In this document: in pieces, positions 20,788 to 30,837 of the stretch
How positions within the stretch are numbered: the stretch's first letter is position 1
How the letters are laid out: each line of letters begins with the position of its first letter
NCBI GenBank assembly: GCA_029287535.1
Contig: JARFQY010000264.1
Location: forward strand, 1 to 64,000
Length of the DNA: 64,000 bases
Reading direction: 5' to 3'
Source: Filomicrobium sp.
GTDB lineage: Bacteria > Pseudomonadota > Alphaproteobacteria > Rhizobiales > Hyphomicrobiaceae
Program-made: the position numbers and the translations under genes
Notes under the pieces: model-generated
The model's input: the letters and a program-made list of their open reading frames with translations, nothing else
What the model was told of the DNA's origin: nothing
The model's database searches: none

Positions 20788-20892
20788 CACCGGCCCGCTG
20801 GCGACTTCTTTCACGGTGAAATGCCACCGGGTGCGCCTGGACCATGATCGGCCCAGGCGCCGCCGGTATCCCGTAAGGTCTCTGGTGGTTTC

Positions 20893-20970
20893 CTACTTCT
20901 TTGCCAGTTCAGGATAGCGCTTGGCGCACTTCTTGTGCACGAAGTCGTTGATTTCATCGATCAGTTGCAC
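20893..20970 (-). pseudogene. C-terminal remnant paralogous to the 21019..21828 gene
   Basis: Minus-strand translation (M/V)QLIDEINDFVHKKCAKRYPELAKK* matches MVRQVNKFVHRKCNQRYGPKAIA of the adjacent gene. Confidence 0.5.
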
Positions 20971-21018
20971 TGGGTGGAACGGGTGGCGGCTTTCGCTGAA
21001 TTGCCGTTCTTACGGCCG

Positions 21019-21828
21019 CTAATTTTCGGTGGCGCTAGCGGTGCCCGACGTGGCTTGATCCAGCTCTTCTGCTGTCTTGGAATCTTCATTCTTCTTGAGG
21101 GATTCGACGCGCTGTTTCTCGCGGGCTTTCAACTTGGCCTTGCGTGCAGCACGTTCCTTGCGACGCTTGGCGGCGCGTTCGCGCTTCTTGCGACGTGCGA
21201 TTGCCTTCGGGCCGTATCGCTGGTTACATTTTCGGTGTACAAATTTATTAACCTGCCTGACCATCTCGGAATGGAAGATGCCAAGCGTGTCTTCGAGCTT
21301 TGCGGTCGTCCAGACAAACGTAGACAGAGGCTCTGGACCGTCGATATTCTTCAGCTTGATCCAGATCTTCCTGACCCGGCCGTTCTTGAATTTGAGCTTG
21401 GGCGCAAGGCTGGCCGTGAGCGGTTTTGTGCCTTGACTGGTTTCGACCATGCATTTGACGTTGTGCCGGCGAACCGTGAACTCATACTTCGGTGCGGTGA
21501 GGGCCTTCACGATGTGGCGTCTGCTGATATTGAGTTTTACGGAACACTGAGCGTCACCAAAGCCCCAAGAGATCGATTTCGACTTCGCTCCCTTTTTGAT
21601 GTCCTTTTTGCCCCAGGTCTTTTCAAGATTGCAGCGCAAGCGGCCTTTGGGGGGCTTCTTGTCCAAAATCTGCCGACAAAGCTTCTCTTCACAGGCCAAT
21701 AGCTGTGCTTTTTCGCGCTCGTTAGCGCTTAGGGCGTGGGCCGGCGAAGCGGCCGGTGCGAGTGCAAGCGCGCCAAGAAGTGCCGTGAAGCTTGAAATCC
21801 AGATTGTCTTTGGCGGAAGCCGGACCAT
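21019..21828 (-). CDS. Hypothetical secreted protein with Lys/Arg-rich C-terminus
   Basis: Signal peptide MVRLPPKTIWISSFTALLGALALAPAASPAHA, several Cys, basic tail; ORF open from 21906. Confidence 0.65.
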   Translation of the reverse strand: MVRLPPKTIWISSFTALLGALALAPAASPAHALSANEREKAQLLACEEKLCRQILDKKPPKGRLRCNLEKTWGKKDIKKGAKSKSISWGFGDAQCSVKLNISRRHIVKALTAPKYEFTVRRHNVKCMVETSQGTKPLTASLAPKLKFKNGRVRKIWIKLKNIDGPEPLSTFVWTTAKLEDTLGIFHSEMVRQVNKFVHRKCNQRYGPKAIARRKKRERAAKRRKERAARKAKLKAREKQRVESLKKNEDSKTAEELDQATSGTASATEN

Positions 21829-22027
21829 GGAGACCTTTCTTGATTGCGTTGTACGACCCATGAAAAAAGGGCGCAGACGCGGCAATCGGCTAGCTTGACA
21901 TTCCAAAATGCTTAAACTCTCTATTGCTTCAATTCGTAGAGAGTCTCACCAATGGCTGTACCCGCCCCTCGGTCCGGACAATGTGGAGGCGGCAACAGAA
22001 CCCACACAAACGGGAGGAATTTGTCAC

Positions 22028-22171
22028 ATGAGTGTCGATCTTAGCGACGGTCACCCAGATATGGACTATGAAGAGCACCGCCGTACCTACAGAGGCTTCC
22101 TGATTGGAACACAAGTGCTCGTGGCATTCGTCGTGATCTTGCTCATCGGGATGGCATTCTTTCTGGTCTGA
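22028..22171 (+). CDS. aa3-type cytochrome c oxidase subunit IV-like small membrane protein
   Basis: 47 aa MSVDLSDGHPDMDYEEHRRTYRGFLIGTQVLVAFVVILLIGMAFFLV. Confidence 0.8.
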   Translation: MSVDLSDGHPDMDYEEHRRTYRGFLIGTQVLVAFVVILLIGMAFFLV

Positions 22172-22375
22172 TCATCCGTCTTGATTGGACCACTGGCGGC
22201 CCTGAGCCCTTCTCGAGCATACTTCCTGCAAAAGTTGTGTTGTCAGGCGCTGCGCCCTGCGTAAGTTTCTTTGAGGTCGAGCATCGGGTTGCGCCGTCGC
22301 TTGCGCGCCGCGATTTGCTTGAAACCTCTTTCTCTTGGCCGTCATTCCGACGGTCTGCGACAATCGGAAAACTCC

Positions 22376-23518
22376 ATGGTCACGATCGCTGTTACGGCCG
22401 AGCCTGAAGAAGAGACTCGTGTCGCCGTTTCTCCTGACACGGTCAAAAAACTGGTTGCAGCCGGCTGCAAGGTTCGGATCGAATCCGGCGCGGGCGCGCG
22501 TTCGCGGTTCACCGACGACGCCTACGCGGCACAGGGCGCGGAAATCGTTGCGAGCCGCGCGGATGCTCTGAAGGGCGCGGATGCCCTATTGGGCGTGCGG
22601 CGCCCAAGCAATGAAGACATTGCAGCATTGGCCCCCGGTGCCGTGGTCGTGGCCATGCTCGACCCATTCGGCGACCGCGGAGAGCTTGAGGCGCTTGCGG
22701 GGACGAAGGCCAAGCTTTTCACGATGGAATTCATGCCTCGTACGACCCGTGCCCAGTCCATGGACGTGCTGTCCAGTCAGGCCAACCTGGCCGGATACAA
22801 GGCGGTTGTGGATGCGGCTTCAGAATTCGGCGCCGCCGTGCCGATGATGATGACTCCGGCCGGCACCGTGCCGGCTGCCAAGGCGTTTATCATGGGCGTT
22901 GGTGTGGCCGGGCTGCAGGCGATCGCGACCGCGCGGCGTCTCGGCGCCATTGTGACTGCAACGGATGTGCGACCGGCGACGAAGGAACAGGTTCAATCAC
23001 TTGGCGCGAAGTTCATTGCCGTCGAGGATGAGGAATTCCAGCAAGCCCAGACCGCTGGCGGATACGCCAAGGAAATGTCCGCCGAGTACAAGACAAAACA
23101 AGCGGAACTGGTTGCCAAGCATGTGACCGCACAGGACATGGTCATCACCACCGCGCTCATTCCAGGCCGACCGGCACCGACGCTGATCACGGCGGACATG
23201 GTTTCAAAAATGAAGCCTGGTGCCGTGATCGTTGATCTTGCCGCTGAGCGCGGCGGAAACTGCGAGCTCACAAAGCCCGGCGAGACGATTGTTACCGACA
23301 ACGGTGTCACCATCGTTGGCCCGATCAATTACGCGGGGACCGTGCCGGTTAACGCATCCAGTCTCTACGCCAGGAATTTGTTGTCCTTCGTCAGCTTGAT
23401 GATCAACAAGGATGACGGCACGCTGGACATCAACTGGGACGACGACATCATCCAAGGCACGCTTTTGGCGAAGGATGGGGCGTTGGTGCATCCCAACCTC
23501 ACTCAACAGGCCGCTTAG
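22376..23518 (+). CDS. pntAA: NAD(P) transhydrogenase subunit alpha, part 1
   Basis: [48 protein letters not shown]; ends TAG. Confidence 0.95.
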   Translation: MVTIAVTAEPEEETRVAVSPDTVKKLVAAGCKVRIESGAGARSRFTDDAYAAQGAEIVASRADALKGADALLGVRRPSNEDIAALAPGAVVVAMLDPFGDRGELEALAGTKAKLFTMEFMPRTTRAQSMDVLSSQANLAGYKAVVDAASEFGAAVPMMMTPAGTVPAAKAFIMGVGVAGLQAIATARRLGAIVTATDVRPATKEQVQSLGAKFIAVEDEEFQQAQTAGGYAKEMSAEYKTKQAELVAKHVTAQDMVITTALIPGRPAPTLITADMVSKMKPGAVIVDLAAERGGNCELTKPGETIVTDNGVTIVGPINYAGTVPVNASSLYARNLLSFVSLMINKDDGTLDINWDDDIIQGTLLAKDGALVHPNLTQQAA

Positions 23519-23546
23519 CGCCGCATATCTCAGGGAGCGCTTAAAC

Positions 23547-23945
23547 GTGAACATCAAGCAGCTTTTCAAAGGGCTCTCGGCCGCGGCGGCGATCGGGTTC
23601 GCTTTCACAACGCCAGCTTACGCGGCCGGCGGAGACAGTGTTGATCCGTGGGTTTATCAGATCATGGTCTTCGTGATCGCGATCTTTGTTGGCTACTACG
23701 TCGTGTGGAGCGTGACGCCTGCACTGCACACACCGCTGATGTCGGTGACCAACGCGGTGTCGTCGGTGATCGTTGTCGGCGCGTTGCTTGCCGTTGGTAT
23801 TTCGGGTGTGGCCAGTACAGGTAGCCTGGCCGCCAAGATTTTCGGCTTCCTGGCGCTGGTCATGGCTTCGGTCAACATCTTCGGCGGCTTCCTGGTCACC
23901 AGCCGAATGCTCGCAATGTACAAGAAAAAGGAGCCGAAGCGCTGA
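23547..23945 (+). CDS. pntAB: NAD(P) transhydrogenase subunit alpha, part 2 (membrane)
   Basis: GTG start; [25 protein letters not shown] motif. Confidence 0.93.
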   Translation: MNIKQLFKGLSAAAAIGFAFTTPAYAAGGDSVDPWVYQIMVFVIAIFVGYYVVWSVTPALHTPLMSVTNAVSSVIVVGALLAVGISGVASTGSLAAKIFGFLALVMASVNIFGGFLVTSRMLAMYKKKEPKR

Positions 23946-24005
23946 CGGCGCTGGGCTTGCACAACTCTTCGCGTCCGCGATAGTCCCCCTTGGAAAGCTT
24001 GAATC

Positions 24006-25424
24006 ATGCAGGAACTGATCCCGCCAAATCTCGCTGCGCTCCTTTATCTGGTTGCGGGCGTGCTGTTTATTCTGACGCTGCGGGGCCTTTCGCACCCGGA
24101 AACTTCGCGGCAGGGCAACTTCTACGGCATGGTGGGCATGGCGCTCGCCATCTTCACGACCCTGGCGCTGCTGCCTGGGCTTGGTGACTGGACGACGTGG
24201 TTGCTCATCATCGCCGGCATCGGTATTGGCGGAACCATCGGGGCCAAAATCGCTCGCGACATCCCGATGACTTCGATGCCGGAACTCGTTGCCGCGTTCC
24301 ACTCGCTGGTGGGTATGGCCGCGGTATTCGTGGCGGCAGCGGCGCTTTATGCGCCGGATGCTTTCGGGATCGGAACGCCGGGCAACATCAAGGCCGCAAG
24401 CCTCCTGGAAATGTCGTTGGGCTCGGCCATTGGTGCAATCACCTTCACGGGTTCGGTAATCGCCTTCGCAAAGCTATCGGGCCGTATGTCCGGCGCGCCG
24501 ATCATCCTGCCGATGCGGCACGTCGTGAATCTCGCGATATTCGTGGCGATCGTGGCCTTGATCCTGCTGTTCATGACGTCGGGTGGTGCCAAGACGTACT
24601 TCTGGCTGATCACGTTCCTGGCGCTTCTGATTGGCGTTTTGATCATCATTCCGATCGGCGGTGCCGACATGCCGGTCGTGGTGTCGATGCTCAACTCCTA
24701 CTCAGGGTGGGCGGCGGCCGGTATCGGTTTCACGCTGGGCAACATCGCCCTGATCATCACAGGCGCGCTGGTTGGTTCGTCGGGTGCGATCTTGTCCTAC
24801 ATCATGTGTAAGGGCATGAACCGCTCCTTCATCTCGGTGATCCTTGGCGGTTTTGGTGGCGAGACCGCGGGGCCGAGTGGCGACGGTGAGCAGAAGGCTG
24901 CCAAAATCGGTGGTGCGGAAGATGCCGCCTATATCCTCAAGAACGCTCAGAAAGTCATTATCGTACCGGGGTACGGAATGGCGGTCGCGCAGGCGCAGCA
25001 CGCTCTTCGCGAAATGGCAGATGCGCTGAAGGAAGAAGGCGTTGAGGTTTCTTACGCGATCCACCCGGTGGCGGGCCGTATGCCCGGACACATGAACGTG
25101 CTGCTGGCGGAAGCGAATGTCCCTTATGATGAGGTCTTTGAGCTGGAAGACATCAACTCTGAGTTCTCGCAGGCCGACGCCGTTTACGTTATCGGTGCCA
25201 ATGACGTCGTCAATCCGGCGGCCGAGGATGATCCCAGTTCGCCGATCTACGGCATGCCCGTCCTACAGATCTGGAAGGCCGGCACGGTGCTGTTTAACAA
25301 GCGATCGCTGGCGTCGGGATACGCGGGCATCGACAACCCTGTGTTCTATCGCGACAACACGATCATGGTGCTGGGTGATGCCAAGAAGATGACCGAACAA
25401 ATCGCCAAATCCGTCGGTGATTAA
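24006..25424 (+). CDS. pntB: NAD(P) transhydrogenase subunit beta
   Basis: TM domain plus NADP domain VIIVPGYGMAVAQAQHALREMAD..VSYAIHPVAGRMPGHMNVLLAEANVPYD. Confidence 0.97.
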   Translation: MQELIPPNLAALLYLVAGVLFILTLRGLSHPETSRQGNFYGMVGMALAIFTTLALLPGLGDWTTWLLIIAGIGIGGTIGAKIARDIPMTSMPELVAAFHSLVGMAAVFVAAAALYAPDAFGIGTPGNIKAASLLEMSLGSAIGAITFTGSVIAFAKLSGRMSGAPIILPMRHVVNLAIFVAIVALILLFMTSGGAKTYFWLITFLALLIGVLIIIPIGGADMPVVVSMLNSYSGWAAAGIGFTLGNIALIITGALVGSSGAILSYIMCKGMNRSFISVILGGFGGETAGPSGDGEQKAAKIGGAEDAAYILKNAQKVIIVPGYGMAVAQAQHALREMADALKEEGVEVSYAIHPVAGRMPGHMNVLLAEANVPYDEVFELEDINSEFSQADAVYVIGANDVVNPAAEDDPSSPIYGMPVLQIWKAGTVLFNKRSLASGYAGIDNPVFYRDNTIMVLGDAKKMTEQIAKSVGD

Positions 25425-25470
25425 CCCGGCGGTTGTTCCTCTAACTCGTCAATGTGTCGAGTCCCTAAAT

Positions 25471-25514
25471 AGCCTTGCTGGCAAATCGTCATGATTTGCT
25501 GCAAGGCTTTTTCA
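25471..25514 (+). terminator. Rho-independent terminator after pnt operon
   Basis: AGCCTTGC-tg-GCAAATC-gtcat-GATTTGC-t-GCAAGGCT followed by TTTT. Confidence 0.85.
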
Positions 25515-25552
25515 TTGGGCGGAGCAACATCCGTCAAATAGGGGATTGCCAG

Positions 25553-26371
25553 ATGCTAATGCGTATCTTGCGACTGGGCCTCCTGGCCGTCATGCTGGCT
25601 TATGCGGCATTCGTGCTGGTGATGTTCGTCAACCAGCGATCCTATGTATTTGGCCTGGACCCTTCCAGTGAACTCAATAACCCGGGAGCACTCGCCATTC
25701 CCGGCAGTACGCGCGTGGCGATCCCAACCGCAGACGGTGAGACCCTAGCCGGTTGGTACTTGCCACCACGGGATAAAGACGGTCCCGTCTTCTTGTTCCT
25801 GCATGGCAAGAGTGGTGGTCTCGAAAGGAAGAAGCTGCGTTGGCAGCAAATCGCAGAACACGGCGCGGGTGTGCTTGCTTTGTCCTACCGCGGATATCCC
25901 GGTTCTACCGGTTCTCCCAGTGAAGAGGGGCTCTACGAAGACGCGCGAGCAGCCTTCAACTGGCTGGCAAAGCGGCACGGTCCAGATCAAATTGTTGTAC
26001 ATGGCCTGTCATTGGGGACGGGCGTCGCAGCCAAACTCGCCACCGAAGTCGACGCGCAAGCTTTGATCTTGGAGGCGCCTTATACAGCGATCGTGGACGT
26101 CGCTGGCGAGCGTCATCCTTACTTGCCGGTCGGTCTTCTACTTTGGGACCAATTTCCCACGCGAGACTTCATCGGGGATGTGAAAATGCCGGTGTTGATT
26201 GCTCATGGTAACGAGGACACGGTGGTTCCGTTTGAGCATTCCAAGCGGCTTTTCGAGCTTGCACCGGAGCCCAAGAAGTTGCTGAAGATGCCAGGTAGCG
26301 ACCACAACAGCCTCGTTCGCGACGGCCTCTATCCCCATATCTGGCGGTTCTTGGCTAATCCGCAGGGGTAA
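25553..26371 (+). CDS. Alpha/beta hydrolase, membrane anchored
   Basis: LFLHGKSG, SYRGYPGSTGSPSE, GLSLGTG nucleophile elbow, HGNEDTVVP, GSDHN. Confidence 0.88.
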   Translation: MLMRILRLGLLAVMLAYAAFVLVMFVNQRSYVFGLDPSSELNNPGALAIPGSTRVAIPTADGETLAGWYLPPRDKDGPVFLFLHGKSGGLERKKLRWQQIAEHGAGVLALSYRGYPGSTGSPSEEGLYEDARAAFNWLAKRHGPDQIVVHGLSLGTGVAAKLATEVDAQALILEAPYTAIVDVAGERHPYLPVGLLLWDQFPTRDFIGDVKMPVLIAHGNEDTVVPFEHSKRLFELAPEPKKLLKMPGSDHNSLVRDGLYPHIWRFLANPQG

Positions 26372-26484
26372 TGCTCGCGTTTATACTTGGCGTAATCCTG
26401 CATCATCGCGTGGATTTGAGGACCTATTCCACAGATGGTCTTTAGAAGACGGCGCGTTCATGTATCATCGGCGGCTGGGTCTAC

Positions 26485-27018
26485 TTGGGCACAAAGGAGT
26501 TTTCCTTGGTTCGCGCAACACTGGCTTTGATCTTCTCGCTTCTCCTCATGGCGCCTGCGCCAAAGTCGACTGAGGCGGCTGGCCCTGGTTTTCGCGTTGC
26601 TGGAATGCCTATGAGCTGCAAGGACTTTCGGGGGCGGACGGTTCTGGCACTGCAGGTCTCAGACCTCGGCGATGTCGGCCGAATCTGGGTGGTAAATACG
26701 GTGCCCTACATCTTGCTCGACCCGGAGCTCATGCGCACTTTGCCGCGACCTTTACAGATCTTCTTCTACGCGCACGAGTGTGCCCACCATGTGCTCGGTC
26801 ACTGGTACAATCGGACGCTCAATAGCGAAAAGGAAGCGGATTGCTGGGCCATCAGGTACGGTCGAGATCGAGGCATTTTCCGACGGCAGATAGTGGTCGA
26901 TTTTGAACCTTGGTTAGCCAAGAGCCGTGGCTCGGCCTTTGGGCACCTTCCCGGCCGCGAGCGCGTCAAACATATGCTGGCTTGTTTTGACGGTCCGTCG
27001 GAGACCGCGCAGCAGTGA
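26485..27018 (+). CDS. Putative secreted zinc metallopeptidase-like protein
   Basis: Signal-peptide-like N-terminus; HExxH motif in FFYAHECAHHVLGHW followed by EKEADCWA. Confidence 0.6.
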   Translation: MGTKEFSLVRATLALIFSLLLMAPAPKSTEAAGPGFRVAGMPMSCKDFRGRTVLALQVSDLGDVGRIWVVNTVPYILLDPELMRTLPRPLQIFFYAHECAHHVLGHWYNRTLNSEKEADCWAIRYGRDRGIFRRQIVVDFEPWLAKSRGSAFGHLPGRERVKHMLACFDGPSETAQQ

Positions 27019-27181
27019 CGCATCTGCAACGCCAGCTGACTCGTGGATGGCTGCATTCGCGAAAGGCAAGTCTCGCTCTTGATTCGCGTTGTTCCTTGAT
27101 TCACGCTTTTCTTGGATTGAGGTTCTCGGGCAGGGGTCTCTTCGGGCAGAATTTAGTATGCGTTTTGGGGGCACGGATTTC

Positions 27182-28012
27182 ATGCTGATGATTGGCACTT
27201 TGATTGCGCTGGCTTGTATCGTCCTTGTTGTCATTGTGGGATCGCCGTTCCTGGAACGCGGACTGATGTACGCGCCGGACCCGACCTACATGAAGCCCGA
27301 ACGGGCCGGCCTAAGCGGCTTCCATGAGGAGATTTTAGAGACAGCCGACGGTGAAGAGCTGATCACCTGGTATTCGCCGGCGCAGCGTGGGCAGCCGACG
27401 CTGCTTTACATTCACGGCAACGCCGGAACGCTGGCCGATCGGGCCGAGCGGATTTCCAACTACCAGTCCCATGGACGCGGCGTGTTGATTATGAGCTACC
27501 GGGGCTATTCGGGATCCACGGGTCGCCCGTCTGAGAGGGCAAACGTATCCGATGCCGTGCTGGCCTATGATACGCTGAGAGGATGGGGCGTCGAGCCTGA
27601 GGATATCATTGTTTACGGGGAGTCGATTGGGTCGGGCATTGCGGTTCAAGTGGCAAAGCAGCGCCCCATCTCGGGGTTGGTTTTGGACGCTCCGTACACC
27701 TCAATCGTCGACGTTGCCGAGCTTCATTATCCCTATCTTCCCGGACGCCTTATGATGCGGGACCGCTATGAGACATTGCGCCACTTAAAAAAGGTGGAAG
27801 CGCCTCTACTCGTGATCCATGGCGAAATTGACCAGATAATCCCCGTTGAGATGGGTCGCAAGGTGGCGGCGAGCGCGCCAGGGCCCGCGGAAATCGTTAC
27901 GTTTCCAGAGGCGGGGCATACCGATCACTTCCTTTATGGCTCCTATGAAGCCATCAATGAGTGGATCGACAGGCGGCGCCGTCAAAGCAAGCCGATGGCG
28001 GAAGCCGGCTGA
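27182..28012 (+). CDS. Alpha/beta hydrolase, membrane anchored (paralogue of 25553..26371)
   Basis: YIHGNAGT, SYRGYSGSTGRPSE, GESIGSG, HGEIDQIIP, GHTDHF. Confidence 0.88.
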   Translation: MLMIGTLIALACIVLVVIVGSPFLERGLMYAPDPTYMKPERAGLSGFHEEILETADGEELITWYSPAQRGQPTLLYIHGNAGTLADRAERISNYQSHGRGVLIMSYRGYSGSTGRPSERANVSDAVLAYDTLRGWGVEPEDIIVYGESIGSGIAVQVAKQRPISGLVLDAPYTSIVDVAELHYPYLPGRLMMRDRYETLRHLKKVEAPLLVIHGEIDQIIPVEMGRKVAASAPGPAEIVTFPEAGHTDHFLYGSYEAINEWIDRRRRQSKPMAEAG

Positions 28013-28026
28013 GGCGAGCTGCACGC

Positions 28027-28058
28027 AAAAAAGCCGGCACAATCGCGTGCGCCGGCTT
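28027..28058 (-). terminator. Terminator of rpsU
   Basis: On minus strand AAGCCGGC...GCCGGCTT stem followed by TTTTT. Confidence 0.7.
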
Positions 28059-28095
28059 AACCCATACGGATCCCATTCCTGCCCCTGCCGGTTTA

Positions 28096-28329
28096 TTACC
28101 GGCTGCGGGTCTTGCCTTTCGAAGGCAAGAGACCTTCGCGTTGCGCGCGTTTGCGGGCGAGCTTGCGGGCGCGGCGAATGGCCTCGGCCTTTTCGCGTGC
28201 ACGCTTTTCGGATGGCTTTTCGTAGTAATTCCGGAGCTTCATCTCACGGAAGATACCCTCACGCTGCATTTTCTTCTTCAGCGCCTTAAGGGCTTGATCG
28301 ACATTGTTATCGCGAACGAGAACCTGCAC
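28096..28329 (-). CDS. rpsU: 30S ribosomal protein S21
   Basis: (V)[58 protein letters not shown] start. Confidence 0.95.
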   Translation of the reverse strand: MQVLVRDNNVDQALKALKKKMQREGIFREMKLRNYYEKPSEKRAREKAEAIRRARKLARKRAQREGLLPSKGKTRSR

Positions 28330-28487
28330 GCGTATCCCTATCCTTTCGTTGAGCAGTCGCTGACAGCTATTGAAGTATGAGTCGCTGGTCAGGCCCTGGG
28401 CCCGTTCCACAGCGGTTAAACTTGTACGGATTGCGGACGGGATAACACGTCCGGGACCCGATTGTCCACTTGGTTCGAAACCACCTT

Positions 28488-29573
28488 TCAGCTCTGGGTC
28501 TTTGGGGAGACACTGGTGAAATGCCCCATTTTGCGGCCCGGGCGGGCTTCTCGCTTGCCATAGACATGGAGGCAGGTGTCTGAATCGGCCGCCAGCGCCT
28601 GCCAGTCGTTGACGTCCGCACCTATGAGATTGGTCATCACCGCGTCGACGCTGCGATCCGTTGGCGCAATTGGCCAGCCCGAAACCGCACGAATATGGTT
28701 CTCAAACTGGCAAACGGGGCAGGCATCCAGCGTCCAGTGACCGGAATTGTGGACCCGAGGCGCCATTTCGTTAACGACCAGTGGGGCCTCGGCGTCGGCG
28801 CCAACGAAGAACAACTCAACCGCAAGAACGCCTACGTAATCAAGCGCGCCGGCGATCCGCTCGGCGATCTCGACTGCCTTGCTGGCGATCGAGGAAGGCA
28901 GCGGGCTGGGCACGGTCGAGGTGGCCAGGATACCGTCGACGTGCGTGTTAATGGGGATGTCGTAGCTCACGGTATTCCCACCGAGATCCCGGACGAGAAT
29001 GACCGAGACCTCATACTCAAAGTCGACGAAGCCCTCCAAGATTGCCGGCGCGCGGCCAACCTGATCGAGTGCTGTGGCGGCGTCGGAGGGTGCCGCGATG
29101 CGCACTTGGCCTTTTCCGTCATAACCGAAGCGGCGGGTCTTCAAGAGTGCGGGCGTGCCGATTTGCTGCAAAGCATGCGTCAGGTCGGCATCGCTATCGA
29201 TGGTGGCGAAGGGGGCAACGGGCAGACCGAGGCTTGCAACGAACTGTTTCTCAACGAGACGGTCCTGAGCAACTTCAAGGGCGCGGGCGCCGGGGCGCAC
29301 CGGCTTTTCTGCGGCTGCAGCAGCGGCGGCGGCGAGCGGAACGTTTTCAAATTCGTAGGTGACGACGTCGACTTCGCGGGCCCAGGCGGCGATTGCTTTG
29401 GTATCCTCGTAGGACCCGACGGTGTGGCGGCTGGCGACATCGAATGCGGGACCGGTAGCGTCAGAGTAGATATGCACTTGCTGGCCCAACTGCGCAGCGG
29501 CGACCGCCAACATGCGGCCGAGCTGGCCACTTCCCAGAATTCCAATCACCGATCCGGGGGCAAGCGCGCTCAT
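28488..29573 (-). CDS. purK: 5-(carboxyamino)imidazole ribonucleotide synthase
   Basis: [47 protein letters not shown]. Confidence 0.95.
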   Translation of the reverse strand: MSALAPGSVIGILGSGQLGRMLAVAAAQLGQQVHIYSDATGPAFDVASRHTVGSYEDTKAIAAWAREVDVVTYEFENVPLAAAAAAAAEKPVRPGARALEVAQDRLVEKQFVASLGLPVAPFATIDSDADLTHALQQIGTPALLKTRRFGYDGKGQVRIAAPSDAATALDQVGRAPAILEGFVDFEYEVSVILVRDLGGNTVSYDIPINTHVDGILATSTVPSPLPSSIASKAVEIAERIAGALDYVGVLAVELFFVGADAEAPLVVNEMAPRVHNSGHWTLDACPVCQFENHIRAVSGWPIAPTDRSVDAVMTNLIGADVNDWQALAADSDTCLHVYGKREARPGRKMGHFTSVSPKTQS

Positions 29574-29579
29574 AATCCT

Positions 29580-30104
29580 TCAGGTTTCGTTGTCGTCGGA
29601 AGGGAACTCCGCAACGGCTTCGGTTTGGCGCTGACGCCAATCCGCGATTCGTTGACTCAAGCCAGTGTCTTCGAGCGCTAGAATTTGTGCGGCCATGAGG
29701 GCTGCGTTGGCGGCACCGGGTTCGCCGATCGCCAGGGTGCCGACGGGGACGCCGCAGGGCATCTGAACAATCGAGTACAGGCTATCAAGACCACGCATCG
29801 ATCGTGATTTTATCGGTACGCCAAACACAGGAAGGAGTGACATTGATGCGGTCATGCCCGGAAGGTGTGCGGCGCCGCCAGCGCCGGCGATGATGACCTT
29901 CAGTCCGCGCGACTGAGCTTGCTTTGCATAATCATAGAGCCGGTCAGGCGTGCGGTGCGCTGATACAATGCGGGCTTCGTAAGGGACCAGCAACTCGTCA
30001 AGCAGGGCGGCCGCACGTTTCATCGTCGGCCAGTCGGACTGACTGCCCATAATGATGCCGACGAGGGCTTCGGCTCGACCACTTCTGGCGGCGTTTTCGC
30101 TCAT
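29580..30104 (-). CDS. purE: 5-(carboxyamino)imidazole ribonucleotide mutase
   Basis: [33 protein letters not shown]. Confidence 0.96.
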   Translation of the reverse strand: MSENAARSGRAEALVGIIMGSQSDWPTMKRAAALLDELLVPYEARIVSAHRTPDRLYDYAKQAQSRGLKVIIAGAGGAAHLPGMTASMSLLPVFGVPIKSRSMRGLDSLYSIVQMPCGVPVGTLAIGEPGAANAALMAAQILALEDTGLSQRIADWRQRQTEAVAEFPSDDNET

Positions 30105-30394
30105 TCGCGCTCCGAATGGCATGAATGCAAGGACGTGAACCGGAAAGACGTTCTGTTTACTTTTGCTGGCCTGCAGCGAATCTCTTAACGGCCCGAGAAA
30201 GCGGGCCTTCTAAACGACGCGGGGGGCGGACGCAAGCGTGAAGTTTCTTGCGCAGCGGAAATATGAACGCGTTTCCATTCACTCTGGCGCGCAGACTGAA
30301 GTTGCCGAGAGCAGGTGGGATGCCTAGTGTTAGATAAGGGCGCTACCGATGAACCATAAGCGCCGACCGCGACGTCGGCGAATGGAGCCGCGTC

Positions 30395-30829
30395 ATGCTG
30401 GTCTCAGACATTCTCAAGGAGAAGGGCCACACTATTCGCACTGTGCCGCCCACCCTCACAATCGGTGAACTCTCCAATCGACTTCGCACCGAAAAAGTTG
30501 GCGCCATGATCGTCTCGATCGATGGGCGCAGCCTCGATGGTATCATCAGTGAGCGCGATATCGTTCATGGTCTTGCCGATCATGGTGCACATCTTGACTC
30601 GGTTCCCGTTGCCGAACTCTGCACCAGTGCCGTGCATACATGCCGGCCTGACGACTCGGTTGGCAAGGTCGCACGGCTGATGACGGTCAGGCGCGTGCGT
30701 CATGTGCCGGTGGTGCAAGACGACAGACTGGTCGGGATAGTCAGCATCGGCGACGTCCTGAAACATCGTCTCGTCGAGGTCCAACTGGAAGCGAATGTTC
30801 TTCGCGATGTCGCGATCGCGGTGAGATAG
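30395..30829 (+). CDS. CBS domain-containing protein
   Basis: Two CBS motifs: GIISERDIVHGLA and RRVRHVPVVQDDRLVGIVSIGDVLKHRL. Confidence 0.9.
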   Translation: MLVSDILKEKGHTIRTVPPTLTIGELSNRLRTEKVGAMIVSIDGRSLDGIISERDIVHGLADHGAHLDSVPVAELCTSAVHTCRPDDSVGKVARLMTVRRVRHVPVVQDDRLVGIVSIGDVLKHRLVEVQLEANVLRDVAIAVR

Positions 30830-30837
30830 GCTGGCGG

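Noticed and set aside
20935-21702. 255-aa plus-strand ORF
   Set aside because: Antisense to the signal-peptide-bearing Lys-rich gene; hydrophobic runs are an artefact of complementing Lys codons.
25475-25552. N-terminal extension of the alpha/beta hydrolase ORF
   Set aside because: Lies within the pnt-operon terminator hairpin; ATG 25553 is a better start.
28695-29681. 328-aa plus-strand ORF
   Set aside because: Antisense to purK/purE, which have unmistakable motifs.
30190-30207. GGCCCG-AGAAAG-CGGGCC hairpin upstream of purE considered as a purine riboswitch
   Set aside because: No purine-riboswitch core recognised; only a short simple hairpin.
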